Below, piece by piece: positions 1 through 9,700 of a stretch of 64,000 nt of DNA. The position numbers and the translations under genes are program-made. Below the pieces are notes generated by a model. It ran no database searches and was not told the DNA's origin. It saw nothing but the letters and a program-made list of their open reading frames with translations. Positions within the stretch are counted from its first letter, which is position 1, and the number at the start of each line of letters is the position of its first letter. Origin of the DNA: Bryopsis sp. KO-2023 (taxonomy: Eukaryota; Chlorophyta; Ulvophyceae; Bryopsidales; Bryopsidaceae); assembly GCA_030272585.1 (NCBI GenBank), contig BSYQ01000010.1, positions 496,001 through 560,000 on the forward strand. The letters are read 5' to 3'.

Positions 1-860
1 CAAATGGGTTTGTTTAACCTGGAAAATGGCCAAACAAACAATAATTAAAACAAACAAAACTACATGGAAACTACAGCTGATCTACAATATCTCTCATGAA
101 CAACAAAATGCCCTTCATCCAGCGAGTTCGAGAACAACTGACGCTGGTAATTTTTTTTATCCGCACACACACACCAAACAAAGAAGCAAAAATACCAAAA
201 ATACGCGCGAACACGGTCCCTGGCACATCTATTGCACAAGGTAGAGGAATGTTAATATTTTACAGAATTAAGAGTGGGGGTTCAGTCCAAATGGAATAAT
301 AGGGGAAGAAAAACCTATAGAAAGATCTTTCTAGAGGTTCTAGAATCAGAATTCGAAAAAAAAGAAACAGATGGGAGGTAGAACGAAAGTGTGAAAAATT
401 CAGTTTCAAAAAATACTGTGGCTTGGGGGATTTTGTCAGAACTGGGAAAGAAAAAAAAACAAAAAAAACAAAGAGATGAAATCAGGGGGGTTGAGTCCTA
501 TTCGGAATCAAATAATAAAAAAATAAAAACAGATGATGGAAAAAAGAAAAAAACAAATCGTAGTTTTGCTAAAATTGGGGGCGCAGTCCAAGTGCGAAAA
601 AAGTGGATTTCTTTTGAGGAAATCTGAAAAAAAAAGAGTGAAAAGTCAAAAATTCTGGGGTTGAGGGATTCATTGAGTGTTGGAAGAATTGATGCAGATG
701 GAACGAACATCAGCTTGGAAAATTTGTTGGTTGTGTCAGAATTAAAAAAGAAAAGGGCAAAAAAGAAAAAAACGGAAGGATAAAAATAGGAAACCTTGGT
801 GCATGTTTTAGAGGAGTTTTTTTGACCTTGATAGGTTTTTTCTCCTGAAAAATTAAGAAA
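1..860. other. AT-rich non-coding stretch
   Basis: No convincing gene. A loose motif of a G-run followed by (t/c)nAGTCC recurs near 275, 487 and 578, each followed by A-rich DNA, and a weaker version lies near 657. It looks like a decayed local repeat. Short open frames here are lysine/asparagine-rich products of A-runs and are not supported as genes. Confidence 0.5.
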
Positions 861-910
861 GAGGCAATGTCTTGATGGGACATCACTGGGGTTCGAATCC
901 CCTGTGCCTC
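861..910 (+). other. 50-nt tRNA-like fold lacking a D arm
   Basis: The ends GAGGCA and TGCCTC pair over 6 bp. Inside lie a perfect 5-bp hairpin (ATGTC/GACAT) with a 7-nt loop TTGATGG, a 4-nt linker and a canonical T arm GGGGTTCGAATCCCC. The loop has a T at the position equivalent to U33. The D arm is absent, so this is not a standard tRNA gene. It could be a tRNA-derived repeat remnant or a small tRNA-like RNA comparable in shape to mascRNA. A second unit with the same layout lies at 44293-44346. Confidence 0.45.
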
Positions 911-1266
911 AATTACTTGAGATTCTTTTTTTTCAACGATTTGGGTGGGGAATCTACTCTTTTCTGCAGCACCAGTGCATCCTTTCTTTTTTGTGGCAGG
1001 ATTTTGAGGGATTTCTTTTGTTGTTTTGTAATTGTTGATTGATTGATTGATTGATTGATTTTGGAATGTTGCATTCATGAAATAGTTTCCCACAAGAAGA
1101 CTGGATTTCATTTCTGTCAAATTCATATGCCTAAACCTATGTCCAGTAAAGTGAACTCATATCATATACCAAAATCAACAGTCCTAATTACTCTTTTCCA
1201 CATTCCTCGATTTTTTTCACAGCAAACTGCCAGAATCAGGAAATGGGACATTCCCCTAACAAAAGA
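911..1266. other. Spacer with a GATT microsatellite
   Basis: Six GATT units lie at about 1037-1060. No gene is supported. The stretch ends at the target duplication of the LTR element. Confidence 0.5.
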
Positions 1267-1271
1267 TCGAA

Positions 1272-1445
1272 TGTTAGGTCCCTGTAGGTTTTAGTGAGTC
1301 GTTGCTGAAGTTGAGACTGGGGTCACACACTTTCACAAACCAGAGAATTAATTTTACAAGGTGTTCTCTCTGAACTTAACCCCCTAGAACCCGTACTAAC
1401 CCGTACTACACACTCGTACTGCAAAATGAGTGCGACAACGTATCA
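1272..1445 (-). repeat. LTR (left copy; 3' LTR in element orientation)
   Basis: 174 bp, beginning TGTTAGGTCC and ending ACGTATCA on the plus strand. It appears identical to the right LTR. TCGAA flanks it on the outside. Confidence 0.95.
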
Positions 1446-4376
1446 ACTACTCCCCCCCCCCCCCCCAAAGGGTGTCCACACCCGTAGAAGAACCCAAAAA
1501 GAAAGAAAAATAAAAGAAAAGAAAAGAAAAGAAAACCCCCAAGGAAAAACATCCGATGTCCGGGCGGCACCTGCGTGTCCAGCGCTCGGAACATCATGGA
1601 ACTCCCCCATAACCTTTTTCCGGTATCCATTTGGAACCACTAGTACTTTGTCTGAGGTGGGAGTTGCTTGATAGTACAACCAGCCATCCTCGAACGAAAG
1701 TTTCGTGGGTTTACCCTCTTGGATTTTCGCGACTTCCGCTTGCAGTTTTTGATCTGCTGCAATAGCGGTCTTCCATGCATCCGCTTCATCCACCACCCAG
1801 GCGGACAAAGCATGAATTTGATCCTGTGAATCAGGAAGGCTTCGGGATAACGCATCCGCCAGTACATTGGCTTTACCAGGCACATAGACGATTTTTGGAT
1901 CGATGGAATCAAAATACCCTGACGTATACCATCGGGATTGTGTCCGCGACATTTTAGCTTGGGTCATGAAGTGGGTTATCGGCTGATGGTCTGTCAGAAC
2001 CGTAACCTCCCCAGGCGCTCCTTCGAGGTAATGCCGCCATTGGCTGAGCGCATATGCTACAGCCCCCAGCTCCCGCTCATATGCGGAATATCGTGTCTCA
2101 GCTGGTTTTAATCGTCTTGAAAGGTAGGCTATTGGCTGTAGCCCCTTTCCATGGTCCTGACACAGAACTGCTCCATATGCAGTTCCTGATGCGTCCGTTA
2201 TTACGGTGTACCTAAGAAGCGGATCGGGTAGGAGAAGTATGGGGGTGCGGGTGATCTTTTGCTTGAGTTTGCTGAAGGCTTCGCGCTGAATAGGCCCCCA
2301 TGTCCACACATGATTCTTTTTGATCAGATCATGTAAGGGTCCTGCAATCCGCGCAAACTCTGGTATAAACTTACGATAGTAAGATACCATGCCCAGAAAA
2401 CTTCGCACATCCCCAACTGAGCTCAACTCCTTCCATTCTTGAATAGCCCGCACTTTATCACTCATTGGTTGCAGGCCTTTTCCTGACAAATGATATCCCA
2501 GATAATCGGTCTCGCTGACCCCCACTTCACACTTGCTCGCTTTCGCGTAGAGCTTGTGTTTGTGTAACCGCTCGAATACCTGTTTCAAATGATCGACATG
2601 TTCTTCCACTGAATTGGAAAACACCAGAATGTCGTCAATGAAAACAACCACAAAGTGGTCCAAAAACTCCCCCAACAAATCCTGCACCATAGTTTGAAAC
2701 TGGGCCGGACAGTTGGACATTCCGAAGGGACAAACGAGGAACTCGAAATGCCCGTATCGTGTGCGGAATGCAGTTTTTGGGGTATCCTTTGGCCGGACTG
2801 GAAATTGCCAGTAGCCCGAGCGGAGGTCGATCTTGGTGTAGATCTTTGCTTTAGCGAGCCGGTCCATTAACTCTTCGGGGAGCGGAAGTGGATAGCGGTT
2901 TTTAATGGTGTAGTGGTTGATCCATCTGTAATCAACACACATCCGCAGTCCGCCGTCTTTCTTAGGGACAAAGAGTATGGGAGCTCCCCAGGGACTCTCT
3001 GACGGCCTAATCTTCCGTTGCTCGAGGAGATAATCCACTTGTGTCCGAACTTCATCCAATTCAGCCGGAGAAAGTTTGTACAGGGGACGGTGGATTGGGC
3101 TCATACTCTCATCCTCAAGGTCGATCTTAAATTCATGACCCTTGCGGACGGGAGGTATGCCAGGCGGGAGATCTTTTGGAAAAATGTGGCTATATTCCTC
3201 CACCACAGAGCGGATATCCGGGTGCATCTGATCATGCAGCAACTTCGGTACCTCCGTCTCTTGTGGTGTGTTGGTGCCCGCTGAAGTTTGAAGGCTATCA
3301 ACGGTTACCCCCTCATACGGATATTGCATCAAGTGATTGCTATCCGTGGGGTCAGATTCACGCACCACCACCAAGTAAGCCAAACTATCTGTGGCTTCAG
3401 TTTGCTTCTTGATGTAGCGGAATATCTTCTTGTGGGTGATGAGAGGTGTGGTTTCATTCGCAAGTTGAAGATAATCAGTCGGTCTTTCCTTTACCGGTAC
3501 TGTTATCCAACCTTGACCTTGGCGAATGTTGATAGTTCCCTGTGCAAAGTCTATGGACGGGTTATTGGCGATGAGCCACGGTAACCCTAACACGATGTCA
3601 TACGTGAGATGAGGAAAAACATCCGCAGAAAACTGGGTTTTGTATCCGCCCAACTGCATGTTGATGTTTCCGCATCGTTTGTCCACATTGCAAACAGACC
3701 CGTTGGCTAAGGAAACGGTCTTATTACACGAGGAGAACTCTAACCCCAAACGATCCACAAGTTTCTGCGCTACATAATTTTCCGTAGCTCCACAGTCCAA
3801 ATAAGCGGAGATTGAAACTCCCCCTATCCGCCCCTTAAGCTCATATCCCATGAACTTAAGGTGGTGATTATTTACCAGCGGGTTAAAACTGTCTTGAAGG
3901 TAATCCCCACCTTCAACCCCCGGTTGTTTCTTTCTGTCCGATGCCTCCCTTGCATCGGCGTCAGACGGAACCCTTGGGCTGGTCCGGTCTAAACTTTTTA
4001 CACTTCCTTCCGAAGCCTGTTTCTCTCCACAAGGCGGGACAGATTCCAGGTTGCTATCTCCGGAGGAACTTCCAGAGTCTTCATGTACTGAACCAACACT
4101 TTCCGCCAACTCTCTGCCGGAAGTGCTTAGGATGACCGTACTTGAATCATCCATCCGCTCTTTGTCACCAAGTTTTGTACTCATCAGCGGATTTTCAGCC
4201 CTCTGGGCGGGATTTCTTTTTGACTCTTTCTCGGTCTTTTTATTCCCCTCTCGTTCTCTTGCTCGTGACTCCCGGAGCTTCTGACGTCTGCGATGTCTAT
4301 ATCTTCGGCGTCTGGCTCTTTTTCTTCTGGCCGCATGGAGTGAAGTCTCCTCTATGCGGCGTGATCTTTTAGCCAT
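1443..4376 (-). CDS. Retroelement pol part: protease, reverse transcriptase, RNase H
   Basis: Open frame of 977 codons, part of the LTR element. A basic N-terminal region is followed by a retropepsin-like segment (DCGATENYV), the Ty3-type reverse transcriptase with the VVFIDDILVFS block, and RNase H (TDASGTAYGAVL, LTDHQPI). The start of the integrase zinc-binding region follows, and the frame then runs into the element's terminal non-coding sequence. It is treated as a fossil part of a rearranged element. Confidence 0.9.
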   Translation of the reverse strand: MAKRSRRIEETSLHAARRKRARRRRYRHRRRQKLRESRAREREGNKKTEKESKRNPAQRAENPLMSTKLGDKERMDDSSTVILSTSGRELAESVGSVHEDSGSSSGDSNLESVPPCGEKQASEGSVKSLDRTSPRVPSDADAREASDRKKQPGVEGGDYLQDSFNPLVNNHHLKFMGYELKGRIGGVSISAYLDCGATENYVAQKLVDRLGLEFSSCNKTVSLANGSVCNVDKRCGNINMQLGGYKTQFSADVFPHLTYDIVLGLPWLIANNPSIDFAQGTINIRQGQGWITVPVKERPTDYLQLANETTPLITHKKIFRYIKKQTEATDSLAYLVVVRESDPTDSNHLMQYPYEGVTVDSLQTSAGTNTPQETEVPKLLHDQMHPDIRSVVEEYSHIFPKDLPPGIPPVRKGHEFKIDLEDESMSPIHRPLYKLSPAELDEVRTQVDYLLEQRKIRPSESPWGAPILFVPKKDGGLRMCVDYRWINHYTIKNRYPLPLPEELMDRLAKAKIYTKIDLRSGYWQFPVRPKDTPKTAFRTRYGHFEFLVCPFGMSNCPAQFQTMVQDLLGEFLDHFVVVFIDDILVFSNSVEEHVDHLKQVFERLHKHKLYAKASKCEVGVSETDYLGYHLSGKGLQPMSDKVRAIQEWKELSSVGDVRSFLGMVSYYRKFIPEFARIAGPLHDLIKKNHVWTWGPIQREAFSKLKQKITRTPILLLPDPLLRYTVITDASGTAYGAVLCQDHGKGLQPIAYLSRRLKPAETRYSAYERELGAVAYALSQWRHYLEGAPGEVTVLTDHQPITHFMTQAKMSRTQSRWYTSGYFDSIDPKIVYVPGKANVLADALSRSLPDSQDQIHALSAWVVDEADAWKTAIAADQKLQAEVAKIQEGKPTKLSFEDGWLYYQATPTSDKVLVVPNGYRKKVMGEFHDVPSAGHAGAARTSDVFPWGFSFLFFSFIFLSFWVLLRVWTPFGGGGGSS
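1446..1468 (-). other. Polypurine tract next to the left LTR
   Basis: Read on the minus strand this is a long G-run followed by AGTAGT, directly abutting the LTR. That is the expected place for plus-strand priming. The same G-run and following sequence recur inside the element at about 5863-5960, marking a duplicated terminal block. Confidence 0.7.
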
Positions 4377-5884
4377 TTTTGAAAAGTTGGGCCTTTAGGA
4401 CATTTTCCAAAGCCATGACCCACTTCACCGCAGATGTAACATGCGCCTCCGCCTCTAGCTCCGCCTTGTTGCTGCCTTCCGCCACCACCTCGATTTCGTC
4501 CGCCACCTCGTCTTCCGCCTCTTCCGCGGCCACGGCCGCCGCCACCTCTGTTGCCTCCTCCCATTTGCTGATTTTGATCTTGGGGTGGAGGTGGTGGTTG
4601 CGGTTGCTGACCTTGCATTTGCTGGTTCTGATCAGCTTTGGGCTTGTTTTTCCAATTCCAGTTCCATCGCCCTCGTCCGCGACCACGTCCGCGGTTGTTT
4701 TGAGATTGGCCTCCCAACGAATCGATTCTTTCGGCAGTGACTATCGCCGCTTCCACTCCTTCTGTCACCATTGTAACAACTTGATGTCGGATCTGGGGCC
4801 GTAATCCGTCAACAAACGTCAAGTACTGCTCCTCCTCCGTCATATTCGGAATTCTGAGTATGAGATCCCGAAATGCGTTAATGTAGGAACGAACAGTCCC
4901 CGTTTGTTGAAGTTTCCGCAGCTTCCTACGCGAAACATCGGACATTCTTGTTGGTTCGAAAGCAATAGCTAACTCTTCCACAAGTTGTACCCAGTCCTGG
5001 AACATCGGACGAACTCCTTCCCGAATCCGCATCTCTTGCATATTCCGCCATGTGGCGGCTGAACCAGAGAGATTTGTGCGGAATACTTTAAGCCAAACAG
5101 ACTCATCCAAATCATAAACTTTACAGAAGTTGGTGAGTTCTGCCTGCCAATCCCGAATCCAGCGATCTCCAGCGCCAGTATACGGTTTCGGCATCGGGAA
5201 TTTGACCGCATTGGGAATGTGAAGCAAACGATTTTCTGGACGTGCATAGCCCATAAAATCTGGGACCCCACCTGGGGGACCAGGAGGTCCGCCTCCTCCG
5301 CCACCTCCACCACCACCATCTCCAGGACCGCCTCCTGGGTTCCTAGATGGTCCTTCTCCTCCTCCACCAATATGTGGTCCAGGTGCAGACCCACGGCCAC
5401 TTCTGTCCGATGGGCCTCCGCCACTTCCATCACCGGAACCATCATCATCTCCACCTCCGCCTCCTCCGCCTCCTCCGCCTGCGCGTTGAGGAATACGCGG
5501 ATAGGATCCCCATCCAACATAGGGGTTTCCGGATGATGGAGCTCCGTATACATTCACGGAGTGACCTAAGATAGAAGGCCGAATGTATGATGCTCCCATG
5601 GCATAATAGCCGGGTGGTGAAATCATTGATGGATGTGATAACACTGGCTGAGAAACTGGTGGTGGCATGGGTAATGTTCTAGGTGGCTCGGGTGACGTGG
5701 TTGTTGGAGTTGTCAGCGGAACAGTTTGTACCACGGGAGAAGCCTGCGTACGCTGTGGCGGTTGTACTGGCTGTAATACCGCTGGTGGTCTTGTATTTGG
5801 TGTTTGTCCAAACACAGCGCTAGGCCTCACGATCGGCCTAGGTACATTTCCCTGTCCGCTGACTACTCCCCCCCCCCCCCCCAA
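4352..5884 (-). CDS. Retroelement gag part with zinc knuckle
   Basis: Frame of about 510 codons in the LTR element. A proline/glycine-rich N-terminal half is followed by a retrotransposon gag domain (helical region with AFEPTRMSDVSRRKLRKL) and an RGG-rich tail. It ends in a CCHC knuckle CYICGEVGHGFGKC. Its 5' edge lies in the duplicated polypurine block, so the apparent start is not a natural gag start. It belongs to the fossil mosaic. Confidence 0.85.
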   Translation of the reverse strand: MGGGGGVVSGQGNVPRPIVRPSAVFGQTPNTRPPAVLQPVQPPQRTQASPVVQTVPLTTPTTTSPEPPRTLPMPPPVSQPVLSHPSMISPPGYYAMGASYIRPSILGHSVNVYGAPSSGNPYVGWGSYPRIPQRAGGGGGGGGGGDDDGSGDGSGGGPSDRSGRGSAPGPHIGGGGEGPSRNPGGGPGDGGGGGGGGGGPPGPPGGVPDFMGYARPENRLLHIPNAVKFPMPKPYTGAGDRWIRDWQAELTNFCKVYDLDESVWLKVFRTNLSGSAATWRNMQEMRIREGVRPMFQDWVQLVEELAIAFEPTRMSDVSRRKLRKLQQTGTVRSYINAFRDLILRIPNMTEEEQYLTFVDGLRPQIRHQVVTMVTEGVEAAIVTAERIDSLGGQSQNNRGRGRGRGRWNWNWKNKPKADQNQQMQGQQPQPPPPPQDQNQQMGGGNRGGGGRGRGRGGRRGGGRNRGGGGRQQQGGARGGGACYICGEVGHGFGKCPKGPTFQKWLKDHAA

Positions 5885-6011
5885 AGGGTGTCCACACCCG
5901 TAGAAGAACCCAAAAAGAAAGAAAAATAAAAGAAAATAAAAGAAAAGAAAACCCCCAAGGAAAAACTGTCTCTGTCCGGCTCTGACTCTCTGGCTCTGGC
6001 TCCGCTCTCGC

Positions 6012-7106
6012 TCACTCTGTCTCCGAGTCCAAGCCCTCGAGATCCCACATCGTTCGTAGGATGTATGTCAGCCGGGATCCAAGCTCCTTGACACCGGTTT
6101 TCGAGGGGAAGGCTGCGGATTTGACCCGACACACCTGACATGGTAAGGTGAGCTGATCAGTAGTGTCCGGGGATGGAAGCGATGGGAGCGGAAGGAAATC
6201 CTCCGCACGTTTCCCGAGGCGAAGATGCTCCGCGGTCATATCGAGCGGCCGGATACTTTTATCCGCGAGCCACCGATTGATGACCCGATCCATTACATGA
6301 TGATGGGGCCAGTGTGTAGGGCAAACGTAGTGTGCCCCACAACTGGTTTTTACCCCGACACCATGTTGCGTTCCCGCGCAGTAATAGCACTTCGTTCCCG
6401 CGAGTGCTGGATCGTGCGTGCCTTTGATCTTCTTGAGCGCTGCACGCAACTCTTTCGCGTCCTTCGCGCGTGTGCGTTTCTTCCCCCGCTTGGTGCTTTT
6501 CTCCGCGCCCTTTTTCTCCGCGCCCTTTTTTTCCGCTTCCTTCACTTTTTCCGCATCCGCCTGAGTCGACGGCTCCCCTTTCTTGGTTTCAGCGGTTGTC
6601 TTTTTCTCCGCGTCCGCCTTCTTTTGTTTTCCCGCGTCCGCATGTGTTTTCTCCGCGTCCGCCTTTTGTTTTTCCGCAGCCGCCTTTTTCTCCGCATGTG
6701 TTTTCTCCGCGTCCGCCTGTTGTTTTTCCGCGTCCGCCTTTTTCTCCGCGGCTGCTTTCTTTTTCTCCGCAAGTGCTTTGAGCATTGCTGCTTTGACGAG
6801 TGCTTTTGTTTGTGCGTCCTCCGCGCTCAGCGGTGGTTTTGAACCTGTCGGTTCTTCCGCTATGACGTCTTCGTTGTCGTCATCGTCAAGGGAACTCTGG
6901 GGTGGTTTCGCCAACTGCTGTGAGATATTTTCCGCTGCCCCGTCTATCCGGCTCAACCAGTCGTTCACTTGGTCCAAATTGTGCGCCTTCGTAAGGTCTA
7001 CGTTTGTAATGGTTATCTCTTTGACCTTATGCATATCGACCTGATCTTTTATCCGGCCATCCCTCTGCTGACGGAGTCGCTCCAAATGCTCGGATGTTCC
7101 AGACAT
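6012..7106 (-). CDS. Partial copy of the element's extra coiled-coil ORF
   Basis: It shares its N-terminal residues (MSGTSEHLERLRQQRD) and its C-terminal half with the longer frame at 9701-11581, including the Lys/Ala/Glu/Asp repeats and the Cys/His cluster. It is one of three copies of this segment in the element and is shorter than the longest one. Confidence 0.8.
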   Translation of the reverse strand: MSGTSEHLERLRQQRDGRIKDQVDMHKVKEITITNVDLTKAHNLDQVNDWLSRIDGAAENISQQLAKPPQSSLDDDDNEDVIAEEPTGSKPPLSAEDAQTKALVKAAMLKALAEKKKAAAEKKADAEKQQADAEKTHAEKKAAAEKQKADAEKTHADAGKQKKADAEKKTTAETKKGEPSTQADAEKVKEAEKKGAEKKGAEKSTKRGKKRTRAKDAKELRAALKKIKGTHDPALAGTKCYYCAGTQHGVGVKTSCGAHYVCPTHWPHHHVMDRVINRWLADKSIRPLDMTAEHLRLGKRAEDFLPLPSLPSPDTTDQLTLPCQVCRVKSAAFPSKTGVKELGSRLTYILRTMWDLEGLDSETE

Positions 7107-7207
7107 TTTTATGCAAATGCTTTGAATGTGTTGCTCTGGTGGCGGTTGCTTCTGAAGGTTCAGTGCGCTCGGCGTAAACTTTTGACGAAATAGGGCTGGA
7201 GGGTTAA

Positions 7208-7735
7208 GCCAGAGTCGGTCTTCAAGGAGAAGCAGATCGAGAAGCTCAACAAGGAGCAGAGAGCCGCGGGAAATGCTACAAGAAATGCTACAAGATCCGG
7301 AAACAGCGCAAGAGCTAAAGAAGGTGTTTGAGGATGTAGCGGACACAAAGTTCACGTCGAATTTTGAGTTTTGGCGGAAGAAAGATGCTGCAGCAGTTGC
7401 CACACAAATGGCATCCGCTGCTCAACAAACACCTCTTGTGGCTGCTATGGCGGGAGCGGGAACCAGAACGGTGGCACAACCACCAAGCTTGGCCGAAGTA
7501 CAAGTTCCATTCGGTCAACCGCCCCAAACCTCATCCGGCTTTGCCCCGGATTCGGTAGGTTTCCCGCCAATACCACCAGTATTCCCGCGGGCAAATAGAC
7601 CGATTACCCGACCTGCATCACCCCCAGTCATTATTCCTGGAGTGGGGCGAGGCAGTGCAATCAGCGGACAGGGAAATGTACCTAGGCCGATCGTGAGGCC
7701 TAGCGCTGTGTTTGGACAAACACCAAATACAAGTT
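7208..7735 (+). repeat. Inverted duplicate of the gag-like ORF segment
   Basis: This block reads on the plus strand and repeats, in opposite orientation, sequence at about 13067-13564 (frame EMLQEMLQDPETAQELKKV). It is followed by a short copy of the gag N-terminal sequence. It is an internally rearranged part of the LTR element, not a separate gene. Confidence 0.8.
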
Positions 7736-9054
7736 CCGGCGGTTGTCTTTTTCTCCGCGTCCGCCTTCTTTTGTTTTCCCGCGTCCGCGTGTGTTTTTCC
7801 CGCGTCCGCCTTTTGTTTTTCCGCAGCCGCCTTTTTCTCCGCGTGTGTTTTCTCCGCGTCCGCTTTTTGTTTTTCCGCGGCCGCCTTTTTCTCCGCGGCT
7901 GCTTTCTTTTTCTCCGCATCCGCCTCCGCGAGTGCTTTGAGCATTGCTGCTTTGACGAGTGCTTTTGTTTGTGTGTCCTCCGCGCTCAGCGGTGGTTTTG
8001 AACCTGTCGGTTCTTCCGCTATGACGTCTTCGTTGTCGTCATCGTCAAGGGAACTCTGGGGTGGTTTCGCCAACTGCTTTGAGATATTCTCCGCTGCCCC
8101 GTCTATCCGGCTCAACCAGTCGTTCACTTGGTCCAAATTGTGCGCTTTGGTAAGGTCCACATTCGTGATGGTGATCTCCTTGACCTTATGCATGTCGACC
8201 TGATCTTTTATCCGGCCGTCACGCACCAACTGCGCCTGCGCCTTCGCGGTGTCCAGCCGTACTCCCACGAGTCCGTGTGAGAAGCTCGCGAGTGACTGCG
8301 GGATGTCCATGAGGTTGGCCCGAAGCCGGTTGACCTCAACTTTGGACGCGACGAGTTCTGACATCAACACCCGGGCGGTCGTGCTGCTGCAGAAGTCGTC
8401 TCCCTTTTCCGCCTTGGCGAGAGCGGCTTTTGTGGCTGCCAACTCTTTTTGGACCGTGACGAGGTTACGGTAGCGTTTCTCCGCCTCACTGATGAGCTGC
8501 TTATTTTCCTTGTGATACCATTCGGTATCCGCCTGCGCCTTGGTGGCTGTTTTCCGGGAGAGGGCCAGATCGGTGGTCAGCTGGGTAATTTCCTTTGCTT
8601 TCGCGGAAATTTCTTGATTCCGCGCGGAAATGGTTTGATCCTTTGCGGAATTTTCTTCCTCTTTCGCGGATAACTCTCTTTTGATGGTCTTGAGTTCCGC
8701 TTCCGCACCGCGGGCTTTCACTTGAGCATCACTCAACTGCTGTTGAAGAGCCCGGTATCGATTGGTCCAATCCGCCTCCAGCTTAGTTTTTTCCGCCGCC
8801 CTTTCCTCTTTTGCTTCCCGGAGTTCCGCCGCCAGCTCACAGATTTCCGCCTCCTGCTCATCTCTTTTTGTCACACCCTCCTGAAGCTTCTTGTGTAATT
8901 TTTCGTAATCCGCCGCCACATTTGCATGTGATTCCACCGCCTCAGTTCCAGATTCTAAGGCTTCCGCGAGCTCCGTTTCCAAGGCCTCTGCCTTTGCTTT
9001 CCACTCATCCCTCTGCTGACGGAGTCGCTCCAAATGCTCGGATGTTCCAGACAT
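7736..9054 (-). CDS. Second copy of the extra coiled-coil ORF (partial)
   Basis: From its ATG at 9054 it matches the 9701-11581 frame almost base for base at a fixed offset of 2527 bp. The block and the DNA upstream of it (to about 9652) therefore form a direct duplication of about 10263-12179. It is predicted to be mostly coiled coil and is a fossil part. Confidence 0.8.
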
Positions 9055-9375
9055 TTTTATGCAAATGCTTTGAATGTGTTGCTCTGGTGGCGGTTGCTTC
9101 TGAAGGTTCAGTGCGCTCGGCGTAAACTTTTGACGAAATAGGGCTGGAGGGTTGCAGCCTAGCTAGTTTATACAAGTGATAGAGTCACTCACTTGTCACT
9201 GATGGAAGACTTCCTCTATTGAGTGTCGTCTCATCCAAGGTTCTAGCCCGCTTTGATATTACCCTCGCTATCTTGACTCAGCTCTCTGTAGCTCGCTCTT
9301 AGATGTATTTGATTATGGGTGAACTGATACCAACACATCAACCATCGTTCCCTTCCCCATATCAACCTGTATCAT

Positions 9376-9651
9376 CTAAAGAGGTTGTTTCCGCCGCCCT
9401 GTCCGCCTTTCTTCCCGCTTAGAGCGGATTTCCTCTTTGGTCGGCAAGCGCGTGCGGTTTCTGAGATACTCTGCCAAGATATCGCTGGCATTGGCCAGGT
9501 GGGCTTCTGGCTCCCAGGTGGCTTCCATCAAATCATAGCCCTTCCACAGAATCAAGTACTCCCGACGGTTGGGTGTGCCTCGATCCCGCAGAATACGCTC
9601 GACCTCATATTCAATGGCGCCATCCACCAACTCCCCTTCGGGAGGTTCCAC
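9376..9651 (-). CDS. Duplicate of the chromodomain end of pol
   Basis: 91 codons matching the C terminus of the frame at 11903-13018. The chromodomain signature is visible (YEVERILRDRG, YLILWKGYD, ATWEPEAHL). It is part of the 2.5-kb direct duplication within the LTR element. Confidence 0.85.
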   Translation of the reverse strand: MEPPEGELVDGAIEYEVERILRDRGTPNRREYLILWKGYDLMEATWEPEAHLANASDILAEYLRNRTRLPTKEEIRSKREERRTGRRKQPL

Positions 9652-9700
9652 CTGAAGTCTCTGTCCGGCTCTGACTCTCTGGCTCTGGCTCCGCTCTCGC

